Of a stretch of 64,000 bases of DNA, positions 24,948 through 35,804 are shown one piece after another (position 1 is the stretch's first letter; every line of letters starts with the position of its first letter). Made by a program: the position numbers and the translations under genes. Origin of the DNA: Paenisporosarcina quisquiliarum_A (GTDB lineage: Bacteria > Bacillota > Bacilli > Bacillales_A > Planococcaceae); contig NZ_JBHZRU010000021.1 of assembly GCF_043641925.1 (NCBI RefSeq), positions 4,879 through 68,878 on the forward strand, read 5' to 3'. The notes under the pieces were generated by a model. It saw only the letters and a program-made list of their open reading frames with translations, made no database searches and had not been told where the DNA came from.

Positions 24948-27026
24948 TTATTGACCTTTATTTTTTTTGATAATTTCTTCTGAAATTGATTTCGGTACTT
25001 CTTCGTAGTGATCGAAAGTCATAGAGAATACACCACGACCTTGAGTTGCTGAACGAAGAGTTGTTGCGTACCCGAACATTTCTGCAAGTGGAACCATTGA
25101 ACGAACAACTTGTGAATTACCACGAGCATCCATACCTTCTACGCGTCCACGGCGAGAAGTGATGTTACCCATAATATCTCCTAAGTATTCTTCAGGAATA
25201 ACTACTTCCACTTTCATCATTGGTTCAAGAAGAACTGGTTTACATTTCGAAATTGCGTTTTTAAGAGCCATTGAAGCAGCAATTTTGAACGCCATCTCAT
25301 TTGAATCGACATCATGGTAAGAACCGTCAAATAGACGAGCCTTAATGTCGATAAGTGGGTATCCAGCTAGTACACCATTGTTTAAAGAGTCACGAAGACC
25401 TGCTTCAACAGCTGGGATGTATTCACGTGGTACAACACCACCGACAACGCCGTTTTCAAATTCAAAGCCTTTTCCTTCTTCATTTGGAGAGAATTCAATC
25501 CAAACGTGTCCGAATTGACCACGACCACCTGATTGACGTACGAATTTACCTTCAACTTTTGCAGAATCTCGGAAAGTCTCACGGTAAGATACCATTGGAG
25601 CACCAACGTTAGCTTCTACTTTAAATTCACGGCGCATACGGTCAACTAAGATATCAAGGTGAAGTTCACCCATACCAGAGATGATTGTTTGTCCAGTTTC
25701 TGTGTCAGTGTGAGCACGGAAAGTTGGATCTTCTTCTTGAAGTTTTTGTAAAGCTTGACCCATTTTATCTTGGTCAGCTTTTGACTTCGGTTCTACAGAT
25801 AATGAGATAACTGGTTCTGGGAAGTCCATAGATTCAAGAATAACTAGGTTTTTCTCGTCACATAGAGTATCACCCGTTGTTGTGTCCTTAAGACCAACAG
25901 CAGCAGCGATATCACCCGCATAAACTTTAGCAATCTCTTCACGGCTATTCGCATGCATTTGTAGGATACGACCTACACGCTCACGTTTACCTTTTGTAGA
26001 GTTTTGTACGTATGAACCTGATTCAAGTACACCAGAGTACACACGGAAGAATGTTAATTTACCAACATAAGGGTCAGTCATTACTTTGAAAGCTAATGCT
26101 GAGAAGGGTTGTGAGTCGTTAGATTCACGAATAACTTCTTCTTCAGAATCAGGTAAAATACCTTTAATTGAAGGCACGTCTGTTGGAGCAGGAAGGTAAT
26201 CAACTACTGCGTCAAGCATTTTACGAACACCTTTGTGTTTGAATGCTGAACCACAGATAACTGGGTAGAATTCAACTGCAATCGTTGCGTCACGGATAGC
26301 CTTCTTCAACTCTGCATTTGAGATTTCTTCACCTTCAAGGTATTTATTCATAAGATCTTCATCAACGCTTGCTACCGCTTCGATTAATTTCTCACGGTAT
26401 TCTTCTGCTTGGGCTTTATGAGATTCAGGAATTTCGCCTTCTGTCACTGCAGTACCATCTTCGTTACCGTAGAAAGTAGCTTTCATTTCAATAAGGTCGA
26501 TAATTGCACTAAAATCTTCTTCAGTACCAATTGGAAGTTGGATTGGGTGTGCGTTCGCTTGAAGGCGATCGTGTAGAGTTCCTACAGAATATAGGAAGTC
26601 TGCACCCATTTTATCCATTTTGTTAATGAAAACAATACGTGGTACGCCATAAGTTGTTGCTTGACGCCATACTGTTTCAGTTTGTGGTTCTACACCCGAT
26701 TGTGCATCTAGAACAGTAACAGCACCATCAAGTACACGAAGTGAACGTTCAACTTCAACAGTGAAGTCTACGTGTCCAGGAGTATCGATGATATTTACGC
26801 GGTGACCATCCCAAGCAGCTGTTGTTGCAGCTGAAGTGATCGTGATTCCACGCTCTTGCTCTTGTTCCATCCAGTCCATTTGAGAAGCACCTTCGTGCGT
26901 TTCACCAATTTTGTGGATTTTACCAGTGTAATAAAGAATACGCTCAGTAGTTGTTGTTTTACCAGCATCAATATGAGCCATGATTCCAATATTACGTGTT
27001 TTCTCTAAGGAGAACTCTCTAGCCAT
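24948..27026 (-). CDS. fusA: Elongation factor G
   Basis: 692 aa translocase GTPase: MAREFSLEKTRNIGIMAHIDAGKTTTTERILYYTG. The motifs IDTPGHVDFT and NKMDKMGAD and domains II-V are present, ending YEEVPKSISEEIIKKNKGQ. It drives tRNA-mRNA translocation and, with RRF, ribosome recycling. It lies 51 bases after rpsG. Confidence 0.99.
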   Translation of the reverse strand: MAREFSLEKTRNIGIMAHIDAGKTTTTERILYYTGKIHKIGETHEGASQMDWMEQEQERGITITSAATTAAWDGHRVNIIDTPGHVDFTVEVERSLRVLDGAVTVLDAQSGVEPQTETVWRQATTYGVPRIVFINKMDKMGADFLYSVGTLHDRLQANAHPIQLPIGTEEDFSAIIDLIEMKATFYGNEDGTAVTEGEIPESHKAQAEEYREKLIEAVASVDEDLMNKYLEGEEISNAELKKAIRDATIAVEFYPVICGSAFKHKGVRKMLDAVVDYLPAPTDVPSIKGILPDSEEEVIRESNDSQPFSALAFKVMTDPYVGKLTFFRVYSGVLESGSYVQNSTKGKRERVGRILQMHANSREEIAKVYAGDIAAAVGLKDTTTGDTLCDEKNLVILESMDFPEPVISLSVEPKSKADQDKMGQALQKLQEEDPTFRAHTDTETGQTIISGMGELHLDILVDRMRREFKVEANVGAPMVSYRETFRDSAKVEGKFVRQSGGRGQFGHVWIEFSPNEEGKGFEFENGVVGGVVPREYIPAVEAGLRDSLNNGVLAGYPLIDIKARLFDGSYHDVDSNEMAFKIAASMALKNAISKCKPVLLEPMMKVEVVIPEEYLGDIMGNITSRRGRVEGMDARGNSQVVRSMVPLAEMFGYATTLRSATQGRGVFSMTFDHYEEVPKSISEEIIKKNKGQ

Positions 27027-27077
27027 TTTGTATTTCTCCTTCCATCTCTTATAAGAGTTATTAGTGGATGAAAAATC

Positions 27078-27548
27078 CTACCAGCGGTAGTGAGCGAATG
27101 CTTTATTAGCTTCCGCCATTTTGTGCATATCTTCACGTTTCTTCACAGATGAACCTGTGTTGTTTGAAGCGTCAAGAATTTCGTTAGCTAAACGTTCTTC
27201 CATCGTTTTCTCTCCGCGAAGACGAGAATAGTTCACTAAGTAACGAAGACCTAGAGTTGAACGACGTTCTGGACGAACTTCGATAGGTACTTGATAGTTA
27301 GATCCACCTACACGGCGAGCTTTAACTTCAAGTACTGGCATGATGTTTGCTAATGCAGCATCAAATACTTCTAATGGATCTTTACCAGAACGTTCTTGAA
27401 CAAGTTCAAACGCTCCATAAAGAATTTTTTGAGAAGTACCTCTTTTACCATCTACCATCATTTTGTTGATTAAACGAGTTACTAGTTTCGAATTATAAAT
27501 TGGATCTGGTAACACGTCACGTTTGGAAACAGGACCTTTACGAGGCAT
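27078..27548 (-). CDS. rpsG: 30S ribosomal protein S7
   Basis: 156 aa: MPRKGPVSKRDVLPDPIYNSKLVTRLINKMMVDGKRG, ending MAEANKAFAHYRW. It nucleates assembly of the 30S head and contacts the E-site. It lies between rpsL and fusA. Confidence 0.98.
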   Translation of the reverse strand: MPRKGPVSKRDVLPDPIYNSKLVTRLINKMMVDGKRGTSQKILYGAFELVQERSGKDPLEVFDAALANIMPVLEVKARRVGGSNYQVPIEVRPERRSTLGLRYLVNYSRLRGEKTMEERLANEILDASNNTGSSVKKREDMHKMAEANKAFAHYRW

Positions 27549-27591
27549 GTGTTTTCCTCCTTTCGATGCAGTTTATTTTAGTTTGTTTTAA

Positions 27592-28014
27592 TTAGCTTTT
27601 TTTAACTTTAGGGCGTTTAGTACCGTATAATGAGCGGCTTTGCATACGACCAGTAACACCAGCAGTATCAAGAGCACCACGCACGATATGGTAACGTACA
27701 CCCGGTAAATCTTTTACTTTACCGCCGCGAAGTAGTACAACACTGTGTTCTTGTAGGTTGTGACCTTCTCCCGGAATGTAAGCATTAACTTCAATTAAGT
27801 TAGTCAAACGTACACGCGCATATTTACGAAGTGCCGAGTTAGGTTTTTTCGGTGTCATTGTTCCAACACGTGTACAAACCCCACGTTTTTGCGGTGATTT
27901 AACGTCTGTTAACGTTTTTTTAGAACTGTTGTACCCTCTGTTTAAAGCTGGAGAACCAGATTTAACTGTTTTAGGTTTACGAGGCTTACGTACCAATTGG
28001 TTAATTGTAGGCAT
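27592..28014 (-). CDS. rpsL: 30S ribosomal protein S12
   Basis: 140 aa: MPTINQLVRKPRKPKTVKSGSPALNRGYNS. The decoding-centre loops TMTPKKPNSALRKYARVRL and GEGHNLQEHSVVLLRGGKVKDLPGVRYH carry the wild-type lysines, so no streptomycin-resistance change is evident. Confidence 0.98.
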   Translation of the reverse strand: MPTINQLVRKPRKPKTVKSGSPALNRGYNSSKKTLTDVKSPQKRGVCTRVGTMTPKKPNSALRKYARVRLTNLIEVNAYIPGEGHNLQEHSVVLLRGGKVKDLPGVRYHIVRGALDTAGVTGRMQSRSLYGTKRPKVKKS

Positions 28015-28114
28015 CGATTATTCCTCCCTTCTTGTTATCATTGTAATACCACACATCCAGGTGGTTCATTTTTGGGTAAAAAACAAAGTCTTTGTGTTCT
28101 ACACACAAAAACTG

Positions 28115-28363
28115 TTACACAGATATAGCAACTACCGCAGCACTTACTTGAAGACCGCAGGCTTTACCAAGTTCTATTTTAGACTCGACGAAGTTAATCT
28201 TCACACCTTTTTCTTTCGCAGCATTGATAGCTGTTTGGGTGATTCGATCTTCTGCATCGCGAGCCACGAGTATTTCTATTACATGGCCACCATGGATTGC
28301 TTTAACTGTTTGTTTAGTACCGATGATTGTTTTCTTAGCCTGATTAACTTTTTCATAAGACAT
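28115..28363 (-). CDS. rplGB: L7Ae-type K-turn RNA-binding protein (YbxF family)
   Basis: 82 aa from the ATG at 28363 (MSYEKVNQAKKTIIGTKQTVKAIHGGHVIEILVARDAEDRI), with GGAGGAT upstream; an 11-codon longer reading lacks support. It has the L7Ae/L30e fold with the AKKTIIGTKQTVKAI RNA-contact helix. Bacillus YbxF binds kink-turn RNAs and associates with ribosomes; its exact job is unclear. It is the first gene of the str operon. Confidence 0.93.
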   Translation of the reverse strand: MSYEKVNQAKKTIIGTKQTVKAIHGGHVIEILVARDAEDRITQTAINAAKEKGVKINFVESKIELGKACGLQVSAAVVAISV

Positions 28364-28411
28364 ATTTACATATCCTCCAAAGAGACAGACCTTCAACTAT
28401 CAACCTTAAAC

Positions 28412-28440
28412 ATATTATCATCTTAAAATTTTTCTGTCAA
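28412..28440 (-). promoter_or_regulatory. SigA promoter of the str operon (rplGB-rpsL-rpsG-fusA-tuf)
   Basis: A consensus -35 TTGACA and -10 TAATAT are separated by 17 bp on the minus strand, directly after the rpoC terminator. Confidence 0.88.
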
Positions 28441-28451
28441 CACCATTGTGT

Positions 28452-28486
28452 AAAAAACGATGGGTATGCATAGGCATACCCCATCG
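28452..28486 (-). terminator. Terminator of rpoBC
   Basis: The stem CGATGGGGTATGC/GCATACCCATCG (one bulge) is followed by six Ts on the minus strand, 7 bases past the rpoC stop. Confidence 0.92.
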
Positions 28487-28492
28487 AATTTA

Positions 28493-31400
28493 TTATTCAA
28501 CGCTAACTGCTACTTCTGTTTCGTCTTTTTTCTGATCAACGATCTTGATTTGACGGTAACGTTGCATACCAGTACCCGCCGGAACGAGTTTACCGATAAT
28601 AACATTTTCTTTCAGACCAAGTAATTCATCACGTTTTCCTTTAATCGCAGCGTCTGTTAACACACGCGTTGTTTCTTGGAATGACGCAGCAGATAAGAAT
28701 GATTCTGTTTCAAGAGAAGCTTTTGTAATACCAAGAATAACTGGGCGACATGTCGCAGGAATTTTCCCGTTTAATACAGCCTCTTTATTCGCTTCTGCAA
28801 ATTGGTGAATATCAAGTAACGAACCTGGTAACAATTCTGTTTCTCCAGCTTCGATGACGCGCACTTTACGAAGCATTTGGCGAACCATTACTTCGATATG
28901 TTTGTCTCCGATTTCTACCCCTTGCATACGGTAAACTTTTTGAACTTCTTTTAACAGATATTCTTGAACAGTTGAAACGTCTTTAACTTTCAACAATTCT
29001 TTAGGATCAATTGAACCTTCAGTTAATACTTCTCCACGTTTAATCGTGTCATTCAGTTGAACTTTCAGACGACCATTATAAGGAGATAAATATTTACGAG
29101 TTTCTACATCACCTTGAATCGTAATTTCTTTTTGACCTTCACGAATTTCATCAATTGCAGTAATAACACCTGTAATTTCAGAGATAACCGCTTGACCTTT
29201 AGGATTACGAGACTCGAAAATCTCTTGGATACGTGGAAGACCTTGTGTAATGTCATCTCCAGCTACCCCACCTGTATGGAATGTACGCATCGTTAACTGT
29301 GTACCTGGTTCACCGATTGATTGAGCAGCGATAATACCAACCGCTTCCCCAACTTCAACGTTTTCACCAGTAGCTAAGTTTGTACCATAACATTTTTTAC
29401 ATACGCCGTGTTTCGTATTACATGTAAATGCAGAACGAATTGTTAACTCTTCAATTCCAGCATCTAAAATAACGCGAGCTACGTCTTCTGTAATCAATCC
29501 ATCTTTTTCAAGAATGACTTTGTTAGTCGTTGGATGGAAGATAGTTTTTCGTGTATGACGGCCGACAATACGCTCGTCGAAACCTTCAATGACTTCAGTT
29601 CCGTCCATTAATGCGCCGATTAGTAAGCCGCGATCTGTTCCGCAATCATCCTCACGAACAATTACATCTTGAGCAACGTCAACTAGACGACGAGTTAAGT
29701 AACCTGAGTCAGCTGTTTTCAGGGCTGTATCGGCAAGACCTTTACGAGCACCATGAGTTGAGATGAAGTATTCAAGTACTGTTAAACCTTCACGGAATGA
29801 TGATTTAATCGGAAGTTCGATAATACGACCAGCCGGATTGGCCATCAAACCACGCATACCAGCAAGCTGAGTAAAGTTGGATGCGTTACCACGCGCTCCA
29901 GAGTCACTCATCATGAAGATTGGGTTTAAATTGTCTAAGGATTTCATCAGTTTTTCCTGAATAACATCCTTCGCTTGGCTCCAGTAAGAAATAACACGAT
30001 CATATCGCTCTTCTTCTGTAATCAAACCACGACGGAATTGCTTCATTACTTTGTCTACTTTGTCTTGAGCTTCTTCAAGAACTAAACCTTTGTCTGGAAG
30101 TACCACGATATCGGAAATACCGATTGTAATACCAGCTTTAGTTGAGTATTTAAACCCTAAGTTTTTCATGCGGTCTAGCATTCTTGATGTTTCCGTGATG
30201 TGGAAACGTTTAAATACTTCTGCAATGATATTCCCAAGAATTTTTTTCTTGAATGGCGAAACAAGTTCCGCTTCAGCAAAGTGCTTACGCACATCAGTTG
30301 TAGTCGGCACAAAGTATTTAGCCGGTGTTTCTTCTTGTAAGTTAGCATCAGTTGGTTCATTAATATACGGGAATGTCTCTGGCAAGATTTCATTGAATAT
30401 AACTTTACCCACTGTCGTCAATAACAACATCTTGTTTTGTTCTTCAGTGAAGGTTTGGTTATTTAATGAACCTGCGATAATCGCAATACGCGAATGCAAG
30501 TGAACATGACCATTTGTATAAGCAATTTGCACTTCATTTGGACCGTAGAACGTTGCACCTTCGCCTGTTGCACCTTTACGCTCAAGTGTTAAGTAATAGT
30601 TACCTAAAACCATATCTTGAGATGGTGTAACAACTGGTTTACCGTCTTTCGGGTTCAAAATGTTTTGTGCAGCAAGCATTAATAAACGCGCTTCAGCTTG
30701 TGCTTCAGCAGATAGAGGTACGTGAACAGCCATTTGGTCACCATCGAAGTCAGCGTTGTAAGCTGTACAAACAAGTGGATGTAAACGGATTGCGCGACCT
30801 TCAACTAATGTTGGTTCGAATGCTTGGATACCCAAACGGTGAAGAGTAGGTGCGCGGTTTAATAAAACCGGATGCTCCTTGATAACATCTTCTAAAACAT
30901 CCCAAACATCAGAGTTCAGGCGTTCAATTTTACGTTTGGCACTCTTAATGTTGTGAGCTAAGCCACGTTCAACTAGTTCTTTCATTACAAATGGTTTGAA
31001 TAATTCAATCGCCATTTCTTTTGGAAGACCACATTGATACATTTTCAAGTTAGGTCCTACTACGATAACCGAACGACCAGAGTAGTCAACACGTTTACCT
31101 AGTAAGTTTTGACGGAAACGACCTTGTTTCCCTTTCAACATATGTGAAAGTGATTTCAATGGACGGTTACCCGGTCCAGTAACTGGACGGCCACGACGAC
31201 CATTATCTATTAATGCATCGACAGCTTCTTGTAACATACGTTTTTCGTTTTGAACGATAATGCTTGGAGCACCAAGGTCAAGTAAACGTTTTAAACGGTT
31301 ATTACGGTTAATAACACGACGATACAAATCATTCAAATCCGAAGTTGCAAAACGACCACCATCTAATTGAACCATTGGACGTAGTTCTGGTGGAATGACT

Positions 31401-32095
31401 GGAAGTACTTCTAAGATCATCCAATCAGGTTTGTTACCTGAATTACGGAATGATTCTACTACTTCTAAGCGCTTAATTGCACGCGTACGGCGTTGGCCAG
31501 CTGCAGTTTTAAGCTCTTCCTTCAGCATTTCCGTTTCTTTTTCAAGATCGATATCTTGAAGAAGGCGTTTAATTGCTTCAGCACCCATCGCTGCATAGAA
31601 TTTAGTACCGAATTTTTCACGGTACGCACGATACTCTTTCTCAGACAATAATTGTTTACGCTCAAGCGGTGTATCCGCTGGGTCAACAACTACGTAAGAA
31701 GCGAAGTAAATTACTTCTTCTAATGAACGAGGAGACATATCTAAGATTAATCCCATACGACTTGGAATTCCTTTGAAATACCAAATATGTGATACAGGGG
31801 CTGCTAATTCAATGTGACCCATACGTTCACGACGTACTTTTGCACGTGTAACTTCTACACCACAACGATCACAAACAACACCTTTATAGCGAACACGCTT
31901 GTACTTACCACAATGACATTCCCAGTCTTTTGTAGGACCGAAAATACGTTCACAGAACAAACCATCTTTTTCAGGTTTTAGTGTGCGGTAGTTAATCGTT
32001 TCAGGCTTCTTCACTTCTCCATAAGACCATGAACGAATCTTGTCAGGAGATGCTAAACCAATTTTCATATACTCAAAACTATTTACATCTATCAA
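28493..32095 (-). CDS. rpoC: RNA polymerase beta' subunit
   Basis: 1200 aa from the TTG at 32095 (LIDVNSFEYMKIGLASPDKIRSWSYGEVKKPETINYRTLKPEKDGLF), with GGGAGGT 7 bases upstream; the frame extends 15 codons higher without a ribosome site. The N-terminal zinc finger is CHCGKYKRVRYKGVVCDRCG. The catalytic triad is in YNADFDGDQMAVH, and the second zinc site is CNTKHGVCKKCYG. The bridge helix and trigger-loop region (AAQSIGEPGTQLTMRTFHTGG) are intact. It follows rpoB by about 150 bases. Confidence 0.99.
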   Translation of the reverse strand: MIDVNSFEYMKIGLASPDKIRSWSYGEVKKPETINYRTLKPEKDGLFCERIFGPTKDWECHCGKYKRVRYKGVVCDRCGVEVTRAKVRRERMGHIELAAPVSHIWYFKGIPSRMGLILDMSPRSLEEVIYFASYVVVDPADTPLERKQLLSEKEYRAYREKFGTKFYAAMGAEAIKRLLQDIDLEKETEMLKEELKTAAGQRRTRAIKRLEVVESFRNSGNKPDWMILEVLPVIPPELRPMVQLDGGRFATSDLNDLYRRVINRNNRLKRLLDLGAPSIIVQNEKRMLQEAVDALIDNGRRGRPVTGPGNRPLKSLSHMLKGKQGRFRQNLLGKRVDYSGRSVIVVGPNLKMYQCGLPKEMAIELFKPFVMKELVERGLAHNIKSAKRKIERLNSDVWDVLEDVIKEHPVLLNRAPTLHRLGIQAFEPTLVEGRAIRLHPLVCTAYNADFDGDQMAVHVPLSAEAQAEARLLMLAAQNILNPKDGKPVVTPSQDMVLGNYYLTLERKGATGEGATFYGPNEVQIAYTNGHVHLHSRIAIIAGSLNNQTFTEEQNKMLLLTTVGKVIFNEILPETFPYINEPTDANLQEETPAKYFVPTTTDVRKHFAEAELVSPFKKKILGNIIAEVFKRFHITETSRMLDRMKNLGFKYSTKAGITIGISDIVVLPDKGLVLEEAQDKVDKVMKQFRRGLITEEERYDRVISYWSQAKDVIQEKLMKSLDNLNPIFMMSDSGARGNASNFTQLAGMRGLMANPAGRIIELPIKSSFREGLTVLEYFISTHGARKGLADTALKTADSGYLTRRLVDVAQDVIVREDDCGTDRGLLIGALMDGTEVIEGFDERIVGRHTRKTIFHPTTNKVILEKDGLITEDVARVILDAGIEELTIRSAFTCNTKHGVCKKCYGTNLATGENVEVGEAVGIIAAQSIGEPGTQLTMRTFHTGGVAGDDITQGLPRIQEIFESRNPKGQAVISEITGVITAIDEIREGQKEITIQGDVETRKYLSPYNGRLKVQLNDTIKRGEVLTEGSIDPKELLKVKDVSTVQEYLLKEVQKVYRMQGVEIGDKHIEVMVRQMLRKVRVIEAGETELLPGSLLDIHQFAEANKEAVLNGKIPATCRPVILGITKASLETESFLSAASFQETTRVLTDAAIKGKRDELLGLKENVIIGKLVPAGTGMQRYRQIKIVDQKKDETEVAVSVE

Positions 32096-32249
32096 GGAGC
32101 CTACCTCCCTTAGTCTGGGTCTATTAAAGACTTTATCCACTTAGCTCAGGCGGATATATCAGTAAAACGGAAACGCGGACAGGTGGTTAAGGCCTGCCCT
32201 TGAATCCTTTATTTCTTATATCTTTATTCGTTTTTACAAACAAATTCTT

Positions 32250-35200
32250 TTATTCCACAGATCCTACAGGTGCTTCTTCTGTGTTCATCGGTAAGATGTT
32301 TAGTGCGTCAGTAGGTTGAAGATCGTCTTCTTCATCTAAATCACGCAATTCAACTTCCTCATCGGTAATGGTCATCATTTTAACGTCCATACCTAAACTT
32401 TGAAGCTCTTTAATTAATACTTTGAAAGATTCTGGAACTCCTGGTTCTGGAACGCTTTCGCCTTTAACGATGGCTTCATATGTTTTCACACGGCCAACCA
32501 CGTCATCGGATTTCACTGTCAAGATTTCTTGAAGTGTATAAGCAGCACCATAAGCCTCTAGAGCCCAAACCTCCATCTCACCGAAACGTTGTCCACCGAA
32601 TTGTGCTTTACCACCAAGCGGTTGTTGCGTTACTAATGAGTAAGGTCCAGTTGAACGCGCATGTAACTTATCGTCGACCATATGCGCTAACTTGATCATG
32701 TACATAACTCCGACAGAAACACGGTTATCGAAAGGTTCACCAGAGCGACCATCGTATAACGTTGTTTTACCATCTCGGTTCATACCAGCTTCTTCCATCG
32801 TGTTCCAAACGTCATCTTCATTTGCACCATCAAATACTGGTGATGCCATATGAATGCCAAGTGCACGAGAAGCCATACCTAAGTGAAGCTCAAGTACTTG
32901 ACCGATGTTCATACGAGATGGAACCCCAAGTGGGTTAAGCATGATATCGACTGGCGTACCATCAGGCATAAACGGCATATCTTCTTCAGGAAGAATACGC
33001 GAAATTACACCTTTGTTACCATGACGACCAGCCATTTTATCTCCAACAGAGATTTTACGCTTTTGAACGATGTAAGCACGCACCAATTGGTTTACACCTG
33101 GTGGTAACTCATCGCCATCTTCACGATTAAAGACCTTCACGTCCAAGATAATTCCGCCTGCACCATGAGGTACACGTAGAGATGTATCACGAACTTCACG
33201 TGCTTTTTCTCCAAAGATTGCGTGTAGTAAACGCTCTTCTGCAGTCAGTTCAGTAACCCCTTTAGGTGTTACTTTACCTACAAGAATATCGCCATCGCGA
33301 ACTTCCGCACCGATACGGATAATGCCACGCTCGTCTAAATTGCGAAGTGCATCTTCCCCAACGTTTGGAATATCACGTGTGATTTCTTCTGGTCCAAGCT
33401 TCGTATCACGAGACTCTGACTCATATTCTTCAATATGAACAGATGTATATACATCGTCTTTTACAAGGCGCTCACTCATGATGATCGCATCCTCGTAGTT
33501 ATAACCTTCCCATGTCATGAATGCCACGACAACGTTACGTCCTAATGCCATTTCGCCTTTTTCCATAGATGGACCATCAGCTAAAATGTCACGCGGTTTC
33601 ACGCGGTCACCAATCTTAACGATTGGACGTTGGTTATAACTCGTTCCTTGGTTAGAACGGACGAATTTTTGTAATTTATATTTAGTTAAATCGCCTTTTA
33701 CTTCTTTGCCATCGATTTCTTCGATACGACGAACACGAATTTCTTTCGCTTCAACGTGTTCAACGATTCCATCAAACTTCGCAATAACAGCAGCTCCAGA
33801 ATCACGAGCATTTGTATGTTCCATACCAGTTCCTACAAAAGGAGCTTCTGGGTTTAATAATGGAACAGCTTGACGTTGCATGTTCGCACCCATTAGGGCA
33901 CGGTTGGAGTCATCGTTTTCTAAGAAAGGAATACATGCCGTAGCGGCAGATACAACTTGTTTCGGTGAAACATCCATGTAATCGATACTGCTGCGTTTGA
34001 ATACCGTGTTATCTCCACGGAAACGACCTACTACTTCTTCGCTTACAAACTCACCCTTGTCAGTTAGACGAGAATTTGCTTGAGCTACTACATAGTTATC
34101 TTCTTCATCGGCAGTTAAATAATCAATACGACTAGTTACAAGGTTTGTTTCAGGGTCAACTCGACGGTAAGGAGTTTCAATAAAGCCGAATTTATTTACT
34201 TTCGCGAAACTTGAAAGCGAGTTAATTAGTCCAATATTCGGACCCTCAGGCGTTTCAATTGGACACATACGACCATAGTGAGAGTAATGAACGTCGCGTA
34301 CTTCGAATCCTGCACGTTCACGCGTTAAACCACCGGGTCCTAATGCCGATAGACGGCGTTTGTGAGTCAATTCAGCAAGTGGATTCGTTTGATCCATGAA
34401 CTGAGATAATTGAGAGCTACCAAAGAATTCTTTAATAGAAGCAATTACCGGACGAATATTGATCAATTGTTGTGGCACAATAGATTGAGTGTCGTTAATA
34501 GACATACGTTCACGTACTACACGCTCCATACGAGAAAGACCAATACGGAACTGGTTTTGTAACAACTCACCTACTGAACGCAAACGACGGTTACCAAGAT
34601 GATCGATGTCATCCGTGTTTCCAACGTTGTGAAGTAGGTTAAAGAAGTAACTAATAGAAGAAATAATATCCGCTGGCGTGATATTTTTAATCGCATCTTC
34701 AATATAAGCATTGCTGATGACATTAATTTCACGTTGCGCTTCATCGTTAGGTGCAAAGATTTTGATTGATTGAAGTGTGATATCTCCTTCTAATACGCCA
34801 CCAACTTGAGAAATTGTTTGGAATCCGATTCCATTCTCTAAATGAGGGATTAGACGATCTAACGTACGACGATCAATTACAGTACCTTTTTCAACTAAAA
34901 TTTCTCCAGTTTCAGGGTCTACAAGCGTTTCAGCAACTGTTTGATTGAACAAACGGTTTTTGATGTGTAGTTTTTTATTCATTTTATAGCGACCAACATT
35001 TGCTAAGTCATAGCGTTTTGGGTCGAAGAAACGAGAGTACAACAGACTTTTCGCGCTTTCAACTGTTGGCGGCTCGCCTGGACGAAGACGCTCATAAATT
35101 TCAAGCAATGCTTTTTCTGTGCTTTCTGTGTTATCTTTTTCCAACGTATTGCTTAGGTATTCGTTATCGCCAATAAGATCGATAATTTCTTGATCAGAAC

Positions 35201-35804
35201 CAAAGCCTAATGCACGTAAAAGAACCGTTACCGGTAATTTACGAGTACGATCGATACGAACATAAACAACGTCTTTCGCATCTGTTTCATACTCTAACCA
35301 CGCACCACGGTTAGGAATTACGGTAGCACCGAATCCTTTTTTACCGTTTTTGTCAGTTTTGTCATGGAAGTAAACACTTGGTGAACGGACTAATTGCGAT
35401 ACAATAACGCGCTCAGCACCGTTGATGACGAAAGTACCAGTTTCGGTCATAAGTGGGAAATCACCCATGAACACGTCTTGTTCTTTCACTTCATCTGTTT
35501 CTTTGTTGTGGAGACGTACTTTTACGCGTAGTGGAGCTGCGTAAGTTACATCACGTTCTTTTGATTCATCGACTGGATACTTAGGATCAGCCAAAGTATA
35601 ATCGATAAACTCGAGTGAAAGATTACCCGTGAAATCCGTAATCGGAGAAATGTCTCTGAACATTTCACGCAATCCTTCTTCGAGGAACCATTCGTAAGAT
35701 GCTGTTTGAATTTCTATTAAATTCGGAAGTTCCAGCACCTCGCTAATACGCGCAAAACTTCTACGCTGACGGTGTTGTCCGTATTGAACTAGTTGACCTG
35801 TCAA
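32250..35804 (-). CDS. rpoB: RNA polymerase beta subunit
   Basis: 1184 aa from the TTG at 35804 (LTGQLVQYGQHRQRRSFARISEVLELPNLIEIQ), with GAGGGG 8 bases upstream. A GTG three codons up lies inside that ribosome site. The rifampicin pocket around residues 460-495 (SQLSQFMDQTNPLAELTHKRRLSALGPGGL) looks wild-type. The catalytic and clamp regions (GRHGNKGVISRI, KAQFGGQRFGEMEVWALEAYGA) are complete. The acidic C-terminal tail is typical of Bacillales. It has its own promoter upstream. Confidence 0.99.
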   Translation of the reverse strand: MTGQLVQYGQHRQRRSFARISEVLELPNLIEIQTASYEWFLEEGLREMFRDISPITDFTGNLSLEFIDYTLADPKYPVDESKERDVTYAAPLRVKVRLHNKETDEVKEQDVFMGDFPLMTETGTFVINGAERVIVSQLVRSPSVYFHDKTDKNGKKGFGATVIPNRGAWLEYETDAKDVVYVRIDRTRKLPVTVLLRALGFGSDQEIIDLIGDNEYLSNTLEKDNTESTEKALLEIYERLRPGEPPTVESAKSLLYSRFFDPKRYDLANVGRYKMNKKLHIKNRLFNQTVAETLVDPETGEILVEKGTVIDRRTLDRLIPHLENGIGFQTISQVGGVLEGDITLQSIKIFAPNDEAQREINVISNAYIEDAIKNITPADIISSISYFFNLLHNVGNTDDIDHLGNRRLRSVGELLQNQFRIGLSRMERVVRERMSINDTQSIVPQQLINIRPVIASIKEFFGSSQLSQFMDQTNPLAELTHKRRLSALGPGGLTRERAGFEVRDVHYSHYGRMCPIETPEGPNIGLINSLSSFAKVNKFGFIETPYRRVDPETNLVTSRIDYLTADEEDNYVVAQANSRLTDKGEFVSEEVVGRFRGDNTVFKRSSIDYMDVSPKQVVSAATACIPFLENDDSNRALMGANMQRQAVPLLNPEAPFVGTGMEHTNARDSGAAVIAKFDGIVEHVEAKEIRVRRIEEIDGKEVKGDLTKYKLQKFVRSNQGTSYNQRPIVKIGDRVKPRDILADGPSMEKGEMALGRNVVVAFMTWEGYNYEDAIIMSERLVKDDVYTSVHIEEYESESRDTKLGPEEITRDIPNVGEDALRNLDERGIIRIGAEVRDGDILVGKVTPKGVTELTAEERLLHAIFGEKAREVRDTSLRVPHGAGGIILDVKVFNREDGDELPPGVNQLVRAYIVQKRKISVGDKMAGRHGNKGVISRILPEEDMPFMPDGTPVDIMLNPLGVPSRMNIGQVLELHLGMASRALGIHMASPVFDGANEDDVWNTMEEAGMNRDGKTTLYDGRSGEPFDNRVSVGVMYMIKLAHMVDDKLHARSTGPYSLVTQQPLGGKAQFGGQRFGEMEVWALEAYGAAYTLQEILTVKSDDVVGRVKTYEAIVKGESVPEPGVPESFKVLIKELQSLGMDVKMMTITDEEVELRDLDEEDDLQPTDALNILPMNTEEAPVGSVE

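Noticed and set aside
32096..32140. Longer RpoC with MDKVFNRPRLREV start
   Set aside because: The GTG has no ribosome site, whereas the TTG at 32095 has GGGAGGT at ideal distance and matches the family N-terminus.
34380..34480. Possible rifampicin-resistance change in rpoB
   Set aside because: The pocket residues (Gln, Asp, His, Ser positions) read as wild-type.
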